Positions 50,101-57,985 of a stretch of DNA of 64,000 nt are shown here, in pieces (the first letter of the stretch is position 1; each line of letters begins with the position of its first letter). The position numbers and the translations under genes are program-made. Origin of the DNA: Deltaproteobacteria bacterium (GTDB lineage: Bacteria > Desulfobacterota > Desulfuromonadia > Desulfuromonadales > BM103); assembly GCA_005774545.1 (NCBI GenBank), contig VAUL01000010.1, positions 1-64,000 of the forward strand, in the 5' to 3' direction. The notes below the pieces were generated by a model, which worked only from the letters and a program-made list of their open reading frames with translations, was not told the DNA's origin and searched no databases.

Positions 50101-52872
50101 GAGAAGGTCGAATGGTTCGAGGACAAGTCGACCCTCTACGCCGACGGCATCCATCCGCCGACCTTCGCCCTGCGCCTGACCGACCGCGACGGGCACCCCC
50201 TCCACCCCGGCCAACAGGTCGAATACCGCGTCTCCACCCCCTACCAGGCGCTGCGTGACGGCCGCTACGAAGACACGGCCCGGGCGGCAGGGATCGGCCG
50301 GCTCGCCGTCGGCGCCGACGGCCTCGCCTACATCCAGCTGGAACCGACCGTCCAGGTCGGGGAAGTCACGCTGACCCTGACCGTCCCCGGCGAGCCGCTG
50401 GAAATCCGCGCCTGGCTCAAGCCGGCGCCGCGCGACTGGATCCTGGTCGGTTTCGCGGAAGGGACCACCGGCTACAACACCATCAGCGACAAGATGGTGA
50501 CGGTCCGCGAAGCCGGCCTCGACGAGCACGGCTACACCGACGGCCGGGTGAAGTTCTTCGCCAAGGGGGCGATCAAGGGGGAATGGCTGCTGACGCTCGC
50601 CTACGATTCCGACAAACCGGACCTTGACGGCGACAGCCTGCACCAGGTCATCGATCCGGACACCTACTACCCGCTGTACGGCGACGACACCCGCCAGGGG
50701 TATGAGGCGGCCAGCGCCCGCGACATCTACGTCAAGCTGGAGCGCAACCAGTTCTACGCCCTGTTCGGCGACATGCAGACCGGCCTGAGCCGGACCGAAC
50801 TCGCCAAGTACGTGCGCAGCCTCAACGGCTTCAAATCGGAGCTGCAGAGCGAGGTGTTCGACTACACGGTGTTCGTCGCCGACACCAGGCAGGGCTTCGT
50901 CAAGGACGAACTGCGCGGCGACGGCACCTCGGGGCGCTACGCCCTGTCGCAGAAGAAGCTGGTCATCAACTCCGAGCAGGTGGTGATCGAGACCCGCGGC
51001 CGCTTCCACAACGAGGTGATCCTCAAGACCGAAACCCTGAGCCGCCACGTCGACTACGACATCGACTACAACGCCGGCACCCTGTACTTCAAGCGCCCGG
51101 TGCCGAGCAAGGACGCCGAGCTCAACCCGGTCTTCATCGTCGTCCGCTACGAAACGCGCAGCGCGGACAAGACCCGCCTCAACTACGGCGGCCGGGCGGC
51201 GGTCAAGCTTCTCGACCGGAAGGTCGAAGTCGGCGCGACCCATGTCCACGAGGAGAACGGTGCCGGCAAGGGGAACCTGTACGGCGCCGACGTGACCGTC
51301 AAACTGGCCCCGAAGACCGTCCTGCGCGCCGAAGTCGCGACCACCGAGGTGGAGAGCATCGACCGCCAGCAGCGCAAGGGCGACGCCTGGCTGGCCGAAG
51401 TCGTCCACACCGGCGAGCAGGCCGGTGTGCGCGCCTACGCCCGCGAGCAGGAAGGCACCTTCGGGCTCGGCCAGCAAAACGGCGGCGAAAGCGGCACGCG
51501 CACCTACGGGGTCGACGGCAGCTACCGTTTCACGCCGCACTGGAGCGCCGCCGGTGAGGCCTACCGCCAGGAGAATCTCGAGACCGAGGCGACGCGCGAT
51601 GTCGGCCAGATGGAGCTGCGCTACCGGGATCAGGGCTTCGGCCTGATGGCCGGCGTGCGCGAAGCCCGGGACCGCTTCGACAACGGCGAGACCGAGCGCA
51701 GCCGGCAGCTGATCGCCGGCGGCGACCTGACCCTCTTCAACCGCCTGACCGTGCGCGCCACGCATGAGCAGTCGCTGGGCGGCAGCGATGAAAACGCCGA
51801 CTTCCCGACCCGGACGCTTCTGGGTGCCGACCTCAAGGTCACCGCCAGTCTGAGTCTCTTCGCCGAGCAGGAATTCACCTGGGGCGACAAGGAGGACACC
51901 GAAGGGACGCGGCTCGGCTTCAAGAGCACGCCGTGGACCGGCGGCACCCTGACCAGCGCCGTCGAGCGCGAGATGACCGAAAACGGCGAGCGGGTCTTCG
52001 CCCTGTTCGGACTCGGCCAGAGCTGGCAGGTGACCAGGCACTGGAGCGTCGACCTGTCCCTCGACCGCAGCTACACGATCCGGCACCCCGGGAACGACCG
52101 CCTCAACGTCAACGTGCCGCAGGCCAGCGGCAGCGACGAGGATTTCACGGCCGTTTCGGCGGGGGCCTCCTACCGGGCGGAGACATGGTCCTGGTCGAAC
52201 CGGGTCGAGACGCGCCAGAGTGACAACGAGGACAAGATCGGCGTCAGTTCGGCGCTGGTTGGCGACCTGCGCGAGGGGGTGGCCGCCTCGGCCAGGGTCA
52301 TGGCGCTGATCACCGACGCGGGTGACGGCAGCAGCAGCGAGGACGAGGAAGTTTCGTTCGGCCTGGCCTGGCGTCCCAACCAGAGCCGCTGGATCGTTCT
52401 CGAACGCCTCGATCTCGAGCGCGACAGCCGCAACGCCGGCGAGGACGACAGCGAGAGCTGGCGCATCGTCAACCACCTGCACGCCAGCTACCGCCCGAAC
52501 CGCCAGTGGCAGACCTCGGTGTACTACGGACTCAAGTACGTCTGCGACAGCTTCGACGGCGACCGCTACGACGGCGTCACCGACATGTTCGCCCTGGAGA
52601 CCCGCTACAACCTCGGCAAGCGCTGGGACATTGGCGTCAACGGCGCGGCCCTGCACTCGTGGAACAGCAGCCAGCTCGACTACAGCGCCGGTGCCTCGGT
52701 CGGCTTCCAGGTCCTGACCAACAGCTGGCTGAGTGCCGGCTACAACCTGACCGGCTTCGAGGACGACGACTTCTCGGCGGCCAACTACACCGCATCGGGC
52801 CCGTACGTGAAGTTCCGCGTGAAATTCGACCAGCAGACGGCCAGGGAAGCGGTGGAGTGGTTCAAGAAATAG
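47122..52872 (+). CDS. Giant outer-membrane protein with DUF11, Cna-B-like, OmpA and barrel modules
   Basis: 1916 residues from the ATG at 47122; the ATG at 47131 is an equally good start, and a TTG at 47083 is less likely. A signal peptide (ending about 'GTVATAAVIP') precedes an N-terminal module like that of the preceding protein, DUF11-type modules (about 350-480, 'EASVGDFLQYRLQLENTSAG'), an SdrD-B/Cna-B-like module (about 490-560, 'GVRLYLEDGSFVVTGKDGKY') and an OmpA peptidoglycan-binding domain (about 730-840, 'DIVGHTDSQ', 'NRRVEVYL'). A beta-rich section with 'GTSGRYAL' (about 1268) and 'DYDIDYNAGTLYF' (about 1311) follows, then about 550 residues of amphipathic strands ending 'GPYVKFRVKFDQQT', probably a large barrel. 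Likely the outer-membrane anchor or export platform for the small DUF11 proteins. Confidence 0.82.
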   Translation: MGTMLRGFGRAFVLGALLAASLWGSLPGTVATAAVIPNTAHLDYDVGGVSQPTMPSNTVTLISRTPAVIEFLKYAPRAESGGEAVHVPATSYDQGGGSFNPIPQPAPTLNPTVPLLGSPRYYLGETIYLRLTDADQNTNPGAPDTVVITVSCAETGDSEVLRLTETGNDTGVFAGYLPTTLAAAPGADGVMVVRDECNLQASYTDPADLVKTVTDAALVDPYGIVFDSASGQPVDGATVTLFDVVANAPATVFADDGISPYPATITSGDPAYGLPPGGFRFPYILPGTYRLDVTPPAGYTFPTSATDAQLLVVRPGAALTLGSRHEPFPVLPGPALRIDIPVDPLASYLWLQKSVDDDEASVGDFLQYRLQLENTSAGVTAPATTISDRLPLGFRYQKGSARIAGKRADDPAISADGRTLTFRLGDLPPKSSVTVTYVVEVAAGAKPGEATNTARAGDSSGAASNQARATVTVREAFFRNKAILVGRVLTGGCSDDDTAMKGLPGVRLYLEDGSFVVTGKDGKYHFEGLEPGTHVVQVDLATLPAGFEMIPCEESSQSAGRSFSRFVDLRGGTLWQVNFHAAPLPPPTGEVTLQLRSSLEGETATLRAVATAASVPVDNLRLTMMLPGKSEYLPGSARQNGEAVADPPAIGGAVTLRLPRLEPGRPAEFIIGARLAGGQTDGELPAKALLTFDSPAAKNQRTPVAENRFRLAPGSSRPSEEIRLYPRFPSFVAELQETDRAMLEQLVARLSNEKLIRIDIVGHTDSQEIAPPGRKIFADNQALSEGRARSVAAFLRERLPAAAAILSERGLGETLPVADNATEEGRALNRRVEVYLVTAPVSHPARVEITEPTSPVQSLATTGASATAVVKAARVEAPAAAEPPEMTSTWMAALKPETAIVWPAPGTAPEISATRVVVQHPRGSVVDLRVNGESVAAFHFDTAKPVPNSTFMVSNWEGLDLRAGLNRIEATVATNDGQPPVRLERELWYVTDAEKVEWFEDKSTLYADGIHPPTFALRLTDRDGHPLHPGQQVEYRVSTPYQALRDGRYEDTARAAGIGRLAVGADGLAYIQLEPTVQVGEVTLTLTVPGEPLEIRAWLKPAPRDWILVGFAEGTTGYNTISDKMVTVREAGLDEHGYTDGRVKFFAKGAIKGEWLLTLAYDSDKPDLDGDSLHQVIDPDTYYPLYGDDTRQGYEAASARDIYVKLERNQFYALFGDMQTGLSRTELAKYVRSLNGFKSELQSEVFDYTVFVADTRQGFVKDELRGDGTSGRYALSQKKLVINSEQVVIETRGRFHNEVILKTETLSRHVDYDIDYNAGTLYFKRPVPSKDAELNPVFIVVRYETRSADKTRLNYGGRAAVKLLDRKVEVGATHVHEENGAGKGNLYGADVTVKLAPKTVLRAEVATTEVESIDRQQRKGDAWLAEVVHTGEQAGVRAYAREQEGTFGLGQQNGGESGTRTYGVDGSYRFTPHWSAAGEAYRQENLETEATRDVGQMELRYRDQGFGLMAGVREARDRFDNGETERSRQLIAGGDLTLFNRLTVRATHEQSLGGSDENADFPTRTLLGADLKVTASLSLFAEQEFTWGDKEDTEGTRLGFKSTPWTGGTLTSAVEREMTENGERVFALFGLGQSWQVTRHWSVDLSLDRSYTIRHPGNDRLNVNVPQASGSDEDFTAVSAGASYRAETWSWSNRVETRQSDNEDKIGVSSALVGDLREGVAASARVMALITDAGDGSSSEDEEVSFGLAWRPNQSRWIVLERLDLERDSRNAGEDDSESWRIVNHLHASYRPNRQWQTSVYYGLKYVCDSFDGDRYDGVTDMFALETRYNLGKRWDIGVNGAALHSWNSSQLDYSAGASVGFQVLTNSWLSAGYNLTGFEDDDFSAANYTASGPYVKFRVKFDQQTAREAVEWFKK

Positions 52873-52887
52873 TGATGAGCGACGAGC
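52873..52887. repeat. Partial copy of the dispersed GAGCGATGAG-type repeat
   Basis: TGATGAGCGACGAGC directly after the stop of the giant gene carries the same unit words as the repeats at 30351, 34365 and 34901. It is short and may be a remnant. Confidence 0.35.
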
Positions 52888-52893
52888 AAAATA

Positions 52894-52924
52894 AAGGGGG
52901 GACAGAATAAATTCTGCCCCCCTT
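52894..52924. terminator. Bidirectional terminator between the DUF11 operon and peroxiredoxin
   Basis: A 14-bp stem with one bulged A (52894-52908 with 52911-52924), rich in G6/C6. The minus strand continues as CCTTTATTTTG after the stem, and the plus strand as CTCATTT. It sits between convergent genes. Confidence 0.8.
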
Positions 52925-52949
52925 CTCATTTATCAGGCTGGCGTTCGGA

Positions 52950-53552
52950 CTAGAGCTTGCCGGCTTTCTCCTTGAGGTAGCTCGCCACCCCTTCGGCATT
53001 CGGCTTCATCCCCTCGTCCCCCTTGTTCCAGCCGGCCGGGCAGACTTCCCCGTACTTCTCGGTGAACTGCAGGGCATCGACCATGCGCAGCATCTCGTCG
53101 ACGTTGCGCCCGAGCGGGAGGTCGTTGACCACCTGGTGGCGAACCTTGCCGTCGCGATCGATCAGGAACGAGCCGCGGAAGGCCACGCCGGCCTGCTCGA
53201 ACTCGACATCGTAGGCCTGGCAGATCTCGTGCTTGACGTCGGCCACCAGCGGATAGGTCACCGCGCCGATGCCGCCTTCGTCGACGGGGGTGTTGCGCCA
53301 GGCGATGTGCGTGAACTGCGAATCGATCGAGCAGCCGATCACCTGCACGTCGCGCGTCTCGAACTCCTTGATCCGCTTGGAGAAGGCGATCAGTTCGGTG
53401 GGGCAGACGAAGGTGAAGTCCAGCGGGTAAAAGAAGAGGACCACGTACTTGCCGGCGTAGTCGGACAGTCTGAAGTCGGGCTTGATCGAGCCGTCGGGCA
53501 TGACCGCGGCGGCGGTGAAGTCAGGGGCCTGCTTGCCAACCAGGACGCTCAT
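52950..53552 (-). CDS. 2-Cys peroxiredoxin (AhpC/Prx1 type)
   Basis: 200 residues. Peroxidatic Cys50 in 'FTFVCPTE' and resolving Cys171 in 'EVCPAGW' identify a typical 2-Cys peroxiredoxin that reduces H2O2 and organic peroxides in the cytosol. The 'GGIGAVTYPL' loop (residues 93-102) carries the 'GGIG' part of the overoxidation-sensitive signature. A good promoter and an Rrf2/IscR-like operator lie upstream. No reductase gene is adjacent. Confidence 0.93.
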   Translation of the reverse strand: MSVLVGKQAPDFTAAAVMPDGSIKPDFRLSDYAGKYVVLFFYPLDFTFVCPTELIAFSKRIKEFETRDVQVIGCSIDSQFTHIAWRNTPVDEGGIGAVTYPLVADVKHEICQAYDVEFEQAGVAFRGSFLIDRDGKVRHQVVNDLPLGRNVDEMLRMVDALQFTEKYGEVCPAGWNKGDEGMKPNAEGVASYLKEKAGKL

Positions 53553-53605
53553 GAAACATCTCCTTTTTCGTTCGGGAATAAAGAAGCAGTGACAATGTGT
53601 CCGTC

Positions 53606-53633
53606 AGTTTAGCGAGAGATTTCCGGCTGTCAA
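53606..53633 (-). promoter_or_regulatory. Promoter of the peroxiredoxin gene
   Basis: On the minus strand TTGACA (53633-53628), 16-bp spacer, TAAACT (53611-53606). Confidence 0.6.
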
Positions 53634-53640
53634 GATAAAT

Positions 53641-53657
53641 ATGACCATTTTAGTCAT
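53641..53657. promoter_or_regulatory. Rrf2/IscR-type operator upstream of the peroxiredoxin promoter
   Basis: On the minus strand TGACTAAAATGGTCA sits within ATGAC...GTCAT and matches the core of the IscR type 1 consensus (YGACTRwwwYAGTCR) at 14 of 15 positions. It lies 7 bp upstream of the -35 box. Confidence 0.5.
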
Positions 53658-53700
53658 TTTTTGCGGCGGTCGTCCCGACTCATCGCCCGGCCCCCCTCGC

Positions 53701-54594
53701 TCAGCTCTTCTTCTTGCTCCGCGGGTGCGCCTTGTCGTAGACCACCATCAACTGATCGACGCTGACCTGCGTGTAGCGCTGGGTGGTGGAGAGGGAGACG
53801 TGGCCGAGCAGTTCCTGGATGGCGCGCAGGTCGGCGCCGCCGTCGAGCAGGTGGGTGGCAAAGGAATGGCGCAGGGCGTGAGGGGAAATGTCCTTGAGCA
53901 CCCCGGCCCGGAGCAGATGGGTCTTGAGATGACGCTGCACGCTGCGCGGGGTCAGCCGGCCGCCGCGATGATTGACAAACAGCGGCTGGTCGTCGCTGAC
54001 ACCGCCGCGGGCGTCGAGATAGGCGGTCAGAGCCTCGAGCGCCTTGCGTCCGACCGGGACGATCCGCTCCTTGCGCCCCTTGCCGAGAACCCGGACCAGG
54101 CTCTCGCGCAGGTCCAGGCCGCCGATATCGAGGCCGGTCAGTTCGCTGACGCGCAGGCCGCTGGAGTAAAGCAGCTCGTAGATCGCCCGGTCGCGCAGCG
54201 CCAGCACGCTCGTGCCGTGGCCGCGCTCCATCAGGGCTGTGGCTTCGTCAACCGAGAGCGTTCTGGGGAGATAGCGGTTGCGCTTCGGCGTGGCCATCCC
54301 TTCGGCCGGGTTGCCCGGCAGCACCCCTTCGCGCACCAGGTAGCGGAAGAAGGTCCGCAGGGCCGACAGCTTGCGGGCGATCGACGTCCGCTGGTTGCGC
54401 TTGTGCAGTTCGGCCAGGTAGCGGCGCAGCACCAGATGATCGAGCTGGCGCAGCGCCGCCGCGTCGGCCGGGCCGTAGCCGGCGAGGAATTCGCGGAACT
54501 CGGCAAGGTCGCGCAGGTAGGCGGCGCAGGTGTGCGGCGAGAGGTTGCGCTCGACGGCGAGGAAGGTATGGAAGCGGTCGATCAGGGCCTGCAT
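53701..54594 (-). CDS. xerC: Tyrosine recombinase XerC
   Basis: 297 residues from the ATG at 54594. The SAM-like N-terminal domain ends near residue 105; the catalytic domain has Arg148 ('SGLRVSEL'), Lys172 ('GKGRKERIVP'), His239 and Arg242 ('HALRHSFATH'), His265 and nucleophile Tyr274 ('TTQRYTQ'). Size and sequence fit the chromosome-dimer resolvase XerC/XerD rather than a phage integrase, and there are no attachment sites or mobile genes nearby. The XerC/XerD choice is a judgement. Confidence 0.85.
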   Translation of the reverse strand: MQALIDRFHTFLAVERNLSPHTCAAYLRDLAEFREFLAGYGPADAAALRQLDHLVLRRYLAELHKRNQRTSIARKLSALRTFFRYLVREGVLPGNPAEGMATPKRNRYLPRTLSVDEATALMERGHGTSVLALRDRAIYELLYSSGLRVSELTGLDIGGLDLRESLVRVLGKGRKERIVPVGRKALEALTAYLDARGGVSDDQPLFVNHRGGRLTPRSVQRHLKTHLLRAGVLKDISPHALRHSFATHLLDGGADLRAIQELLGHVSLSTTQRYTQVSVDQLMVVYDKAHPRSKKKS

Positions 54595-54674
54595 GGCTGT
54601 CAAGCTTAGCACAGACCGGCCGTCGTCGGAAGGCCGCGGTTGACCGCTCCCGTGGCTTGCGCTAAGTTCGCGAC

Positions 54675-55532
54675 ATGACCGCAATCGCCAGCGCCCTCGC
54701 GATCGTCTTCACCGTGCTGGCCTGCCTGCTCGCCCTGGCCAGCCTGCCGGTCGGCCTGTCGGTCGCGCTCAGCTTCTGCATCGCCTGGGTCGAGAGGGCC
54801 AACAGCGATCCGGAGGTGGCCGCCGAGCGCCGCTATCTCCTCGCCGCCCGCCTGCTCCTGACCGAGTGCGCCTGCCTGCTCCTGACCCTGGTCCTGCGCC
54901 CGCTCGGCTGGCTCCCCGCACGGCTCGCCGCCGCTCCCGCGCGACGGCCGCCGGTCCTGCTGCTGCACGGGCTGTTCCAGAACCGCAGCTGCCTTCTGCC
55001 GCTGGCCTGGCGGCTGCGCGCCGCCGGCTTCCGCCATGTGGTCACCATCAACACGCCGCCCTGGCACGATCTGGAGGAACTCACCACCCGGGTGGAGACT
55101 GCCGTAAAACAGCTGCACGCCGCGAGCGACGGACAGCGCATCTGCCTGATCGGCCACTCGATGGGCGGGCTGCTCGCCTGCCACTACCTGCAAAGCCGTG
55201 ACGGCGCTCCGCTAGTGGCACACTGCGTGACGCTCGGCACCCCGCACCACGGCTCGAAACTGGCCCCGCTGGCCGTCACCCGGCTGGGGCGCAGCCTGCA
55301 CCCCGGCTCGGCGCTGCTCGCCCGCATCCATGCCGCACCGCTGCCGGCCGGCGTCGGCTTCACCGCCATCTACAGCCGGCACGACAACATCATCGTGCCG
55401 ATGGAAAATGCCCGGCTCGACGGCGCCGGCAACGTCGAACTCAGCGGGCTCGGCCACACCGCCCTGCTCTTTTCGGCACAGACCGCGGCCGCGGTAGTGG
55501 CGGCGCTGGTCCCACCCCTGCCGTCGCCGTGA
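54675..55532 (+). CDS. Membrane-anchored alpha/beta hydrolase (lipase-like)
   Basis: 285 residues. Two N-terminal hydrophobic helices (about 5-40 and 55-80) are followed by an alpha/beta hydrolase domain with oxyanion strand 'VLLLHGLFQN', nucleophile Ser162 ('IGHSMGGL'), Asp237 ('YSRHDNII') and His261 ('GLGHTALL'). 'TLGTPHHGSKLA' is typical of triacylglycerol/phospholipid lipases. Substrate unknown. Confidence 0.8.
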   Translation: MTAIASALAIVFTVLACLLALASLPVGLSVALSFCIAWVERANSDPEVAAERRYLLAARLLLTECACLLLTLVLRPLGWLPARLAAAPARRPPVLLLHGLFQNRSCLLPLAWRLRAAGFRHVVTINTPPWHDLEELTTRVETAVKQLHAASDGQRICLIGHSMGGLLACHYLQSRDGAPLVAHCVTLGTPHHGSKLAPLAVTRLGRSLHPGSALLARIHAAPLPAGVGFTAIYSRHDNIIVPMENARLDGAGNVELSGLGHTALLFSAQTAAAVVAALVPPLPSP

Positions 55533-55575
55533 CCCGGCGCCGAATCCTCAGCAGGCCGCGCCAGGAGGAACCTTC

Positions 55576-55971
55576 ATGACCACTTTCACCATCGCCTCGT
55601 CCCGGCACTGCGAACTGATCGACATCACCGACAAGGTGCGCGCCGCAATCCGCGCCAGCGGCATCAGGGACGGCATGGCCGTGATCTACACCCCGCACAC
55701 CACCGCCGCCGTGACCATCAATGAAAATGCCGACCCGGACGTGGCCGGCGACATGGTCATGGCTCTCGACCGGCTGGTTCCGCATGATGCCGGCTACCGC
55801 CACGCCGAGGGGAACAGCCCGGCGCACGTCAAGAGCAGCCTGGTCGGCGCCAGCGAGACGCTGATCGTCGCCGGTGGCGCCCCCGTGCTCGGCACCTGGC
55901 AGGGGGTGTACTTCTGCGAATTCGACGGCCCCCGCCGCCGCCAGGTGCATGTCCGGGTGATCGGCGCATGA
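55576..55971 (+). CDS. yjbQ: YjbQ/UPF0047 protein
   Basis: 131 residues, full length for UPF0047. Signature 'VIYTPHTTAAVTINENADPDV' and the terminal 'CEFDGPRRRQVHVRVIG'. The family has weak thiamine-phosphate synthase activity in vitro; the physiological role is unclear. GAGGAA lies 5-10 nt before the start. Its stop overlaps the next start (ATGA). Confidence 0.88.
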   Translation: MTTFTIASSRHCELIDITDKVRAAIRASGIRDGMAVIYTPHTTAAVTINENADPDVAGDMVMALDRLVPHDAGYRHAEGNSPAHVKSSLVGASETLIVAGGAPVLGTWQGVYFCEFDGPRRRQVHVRVIGA

Positions 55972-57107
55972 AGCTGCCGGTCTCGCTGCAGCCGCTGGCC
56001 GACTACCAGCCCGAACGGGTGCGGGCCGCGCTCGTCGAACTGCTCGCCCCTCTCGGCGGGATGGCAGCCTTCGTCCGGCCGGGGCAAAAGGTGTTGCTCA
56101 AGCCGAATCTGCTGGCCGGCAAGCCGCCGGAAAAAGCGGTGACCACCCACCCGGAAGTCGTTCGCCAGGTGATCCTGCTGGTCCAGGAGGCCGGAGGAGT
56201 GGTCAGCGTCGGCGACTCGCCGGGAATCGGCCACCCGGAGGCGGTTGCCCGCAAGTGCGGCATCCTGGCGGCGGTCGAGGCGACCGGCGCCCGCTTCGCG
56301 CCGTTTATCGACTCGGTGCCGGTCAAGGTCCAAGAGGGGACGTTCCACCATCTGGAAGTGGCGCGCGAGGTTCTCGACGCCGACGTCATCATCAACCTGC
56401 CGAAACTCAAGACCCACCAGATGATGGGCTTTACCGGCGCGGTCAAGAACATGTTCGGCGCGGTCGTCGGCATGCGCAAGGTCCGCCTGCATCTGCAGGC
56501 CGGCGCCGACCCGGCATTTTTCGCCCTGATGCTGCTGGAGTTGGCCGAACGCTTCCCCCCGGCCCTGACGATCATGGATGCGGTGGTCGGCATGGAAGGG
56601 AACGGCCCCGGAAGCGGTGACCCGGTGCCGATCGGCGCCCTGCTCGCTTCGCCCCACGCACTGGCGCTCGACACCGCGGCCATCGCCCTGGTCGGGCTGA
56701 ACGAACGGCAGGTCTGGACACAGCGCGTCGCCACCGAATCCGGCCGGGCCGGCAGCCGGCTGGCCGAGATCGACCTGCTCGGTCCGGAACTGGCAGGGCT
56801 GCGGCCGAAGCGCTTCCGCCCGGCACCGAACTCCGATATCGGCTTCGGCCTGCCGGCACCGGTCAAGCGCGCACTGCGCAACACCGTGACGGCCCGCCCG
56901 GAGATCGCCGCCGGCTGCGTGCGCTGCGGGGACTGCGTGCGCCATTGCCCGCCACACGCCATGACCCTCGATCGGCACGGTGTGCAGATCGACTATCACC
57001 GATGCATCCGCTGCTTCTGCTGTCAGGAGCTCTGCCCGCACGGCGCGATCCTCACCCGCCAGGGCGCCCTGTTGAGAATCGCCGCCTTCTTCGGCGGGAA
57101 GCGCTGA
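55968..57107 (+). CDS. DUF362 protein with two 4Fe-4S clusters
   Basis: 379 residues. The N-terminal DUF362 domain has 'GQKVLLKPNLLAGKPPEKAVTTHPE' and 'LPKLKTHQMMGFTGAVKNMFG'. The C-terminal 60 residues hold two ferredoxin motifs, 'CVRCGDCVRHCPPHA' and 'CIRCFCCQELCPHGA'. Probably a cytosolic iron-sulfur redox protein; its partner is unknown. Translationally coupled to yjbQ. Confidence 0.85.
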   Translation: MKLPVSLQPLADYQPERVRAALVELLAPLGGMAAFVRPGQKVLLKPNLLAGKPPEKAVTTHPEVVRQVILLVQEAGGVVSVGDSPGIGHPEAVARKCGILAAVEATGARFAPFIDSVPVKVQEGTFHHLEVAREVLDADVIINLPKLKTHQMMGFTGAVKNMFGAVVGMRKVRLHLQAGADPAFFALMLLELAERFPPALTIMDAVVGMEGNGPGSGDPVPIGALLASPHALALDTAAIALVGLNERQVWTQRVATESGRAGSRLAEIDLLGPELAGLRPKRFRPAPNSDIGFGLPAPVKRALRNTVTARPEIAAGCVRCGDCVRHCPPHAMTLDRHGVQIDYHRCIRCFCCQELCPHGAILTRQGALLRIAAFFGGKR

Positions 57108-57159
57108 CAAGCCGCCGGCATCGGCTATACTCATGAAGGCAGATGCCAAGGAGGTCGCC

Positions 57160-57915
57160 ATGCGCCATGTCACCCCCCCCTCACGGAAGCGTTCGCTCCT
57201 CATCATCCTCGTCCTGCTCTGGCTGGCGCCGGTCGCCTGCACGGCCCAGACCGACTGGCTCAAAACCGGCAGGGACCTTCTCGGCGCCACCGCTGGCGGA
57301 CCGGGGACGAACGACACCGGGCAGATCGGTGCCGGCCTCAAGGAGGCCCTGCGTGTCGGCAGCGACACCGTTGTCGGCCAGCTCGGCAGAACCGACGGCT
57401 TCAACGCCGATCCGGCCATCCACATCCCCCTGCCGAAAAACTTCCAGAAGGTGCAGTCGACCCTCAAGACCCTCGGCATGTCGTCCCTGCTCGACGACCT
57501 GGAACTCAGGCTCAACCGGGCCGCCGAGCAGGCGACCCCCAGGGCCAAGGAGCTGTTCTGGTCCGCTATCGAGCAGATGACGCTCGACGACGTCATGAAG
57601 ATCTACAACGGCCCCCCCGATGCGGCGACCCGCTATTTCCAGGGGAAGATGAGCAAACCGCTCGGCGAGTCGATGCGGCCGATCGTCAGCGACGCCCTGC
57701 AGCAGGCCGGCGCGGTGCAGGCCTACGACAGGGTGATGGGCCAGTACCGCTCCGTCCCCTTCGTCCCCGACGTCAAGGCCGACCTGGTCAGCTACGTCAC
57801 GGATCAGGGGATGAACGGCATCTTCCACTACCTGGCCCAGGAAGAGGCCGCCATCCGCCAGAACCCGGTCAAGCGGACCACGGAACTCTTAAGGACCGTG
57901 TTCGGCGCCAAGTAA
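57160..57915 (+). CDS. Exported DUF4197 protein
   Basis: 251 residues from the ATG at 57160 with AAGGAGGT upstream; an ATG at 57133 is less likely. A signal peptide (about 1-29, 'VLLWLAPVACTAQ') precedes 'IGAGLKEALRVGSDTVVGQLGRTDGF', 'IHIPLPKNFQKVQSTLKTLG' and 'ATRYFQGKMSKPLGESMRPIV', which are characteristic of DUF4197. The 'APVAC' stretch could be a lipobox. Function unknown. Confidence 0.85.
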   Translation: MRHVTPPSRKRSLLIILVLLWLAPVACTAQTDWLKTGRDLLGATAGGPGTNDTGQIGAGLKEALRVGSDTVVGQLGRTDGFNADPAIHIPLPKNFQKVQSTLKTLGMSSLLDDLELRLNRAAEQATPRAKELFWSAIEQMTLDDVMKIYNGPPDAATRYFQGKMSKPLGESMRPIVSDALQQAGAVQAYDRVMGQYRSVPFVPDVKADLVSYVTDQGMNGIFHYLAQEEAAIRQNPVKRTTELLRTVFGAK

Positions 57916-57932
57916 TCCGCCGGACCAAAAGA

Positions 57933-57962
57933 CGAACGCCCCGGGGATTCCCGGGGCGTTCG
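57933..57962. terminator. Hairpin terminator between convergent genes
   Basis: A perfect 13-bp inverted repeat (57933-57945 with 57950-57962) and 4-nt loop between the DUF4197 and small minus-strand genes. No T run, so it may work as a bidirectional hairpin. Confidence 0.65.
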
Positions 57963-57985
57963 CACGGCGTGTCATTTTCGCGCGG

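Noticed and set aside
45574-52929. A 2451-codon open frame on the minus strand
   Set aside because: It is antisense to the DUF11 operon, has repetitive Gly/Val/Asp/Arg shadow composition and no RBS or domain; high GC suppresses stops in this frame.
53701-54594. XerC as an integrase of a mobile island
   Set aside because: No attachment-site repeats, tRNA gene or phage genes flank it, and its sequence fits the housekeeping resolvase.
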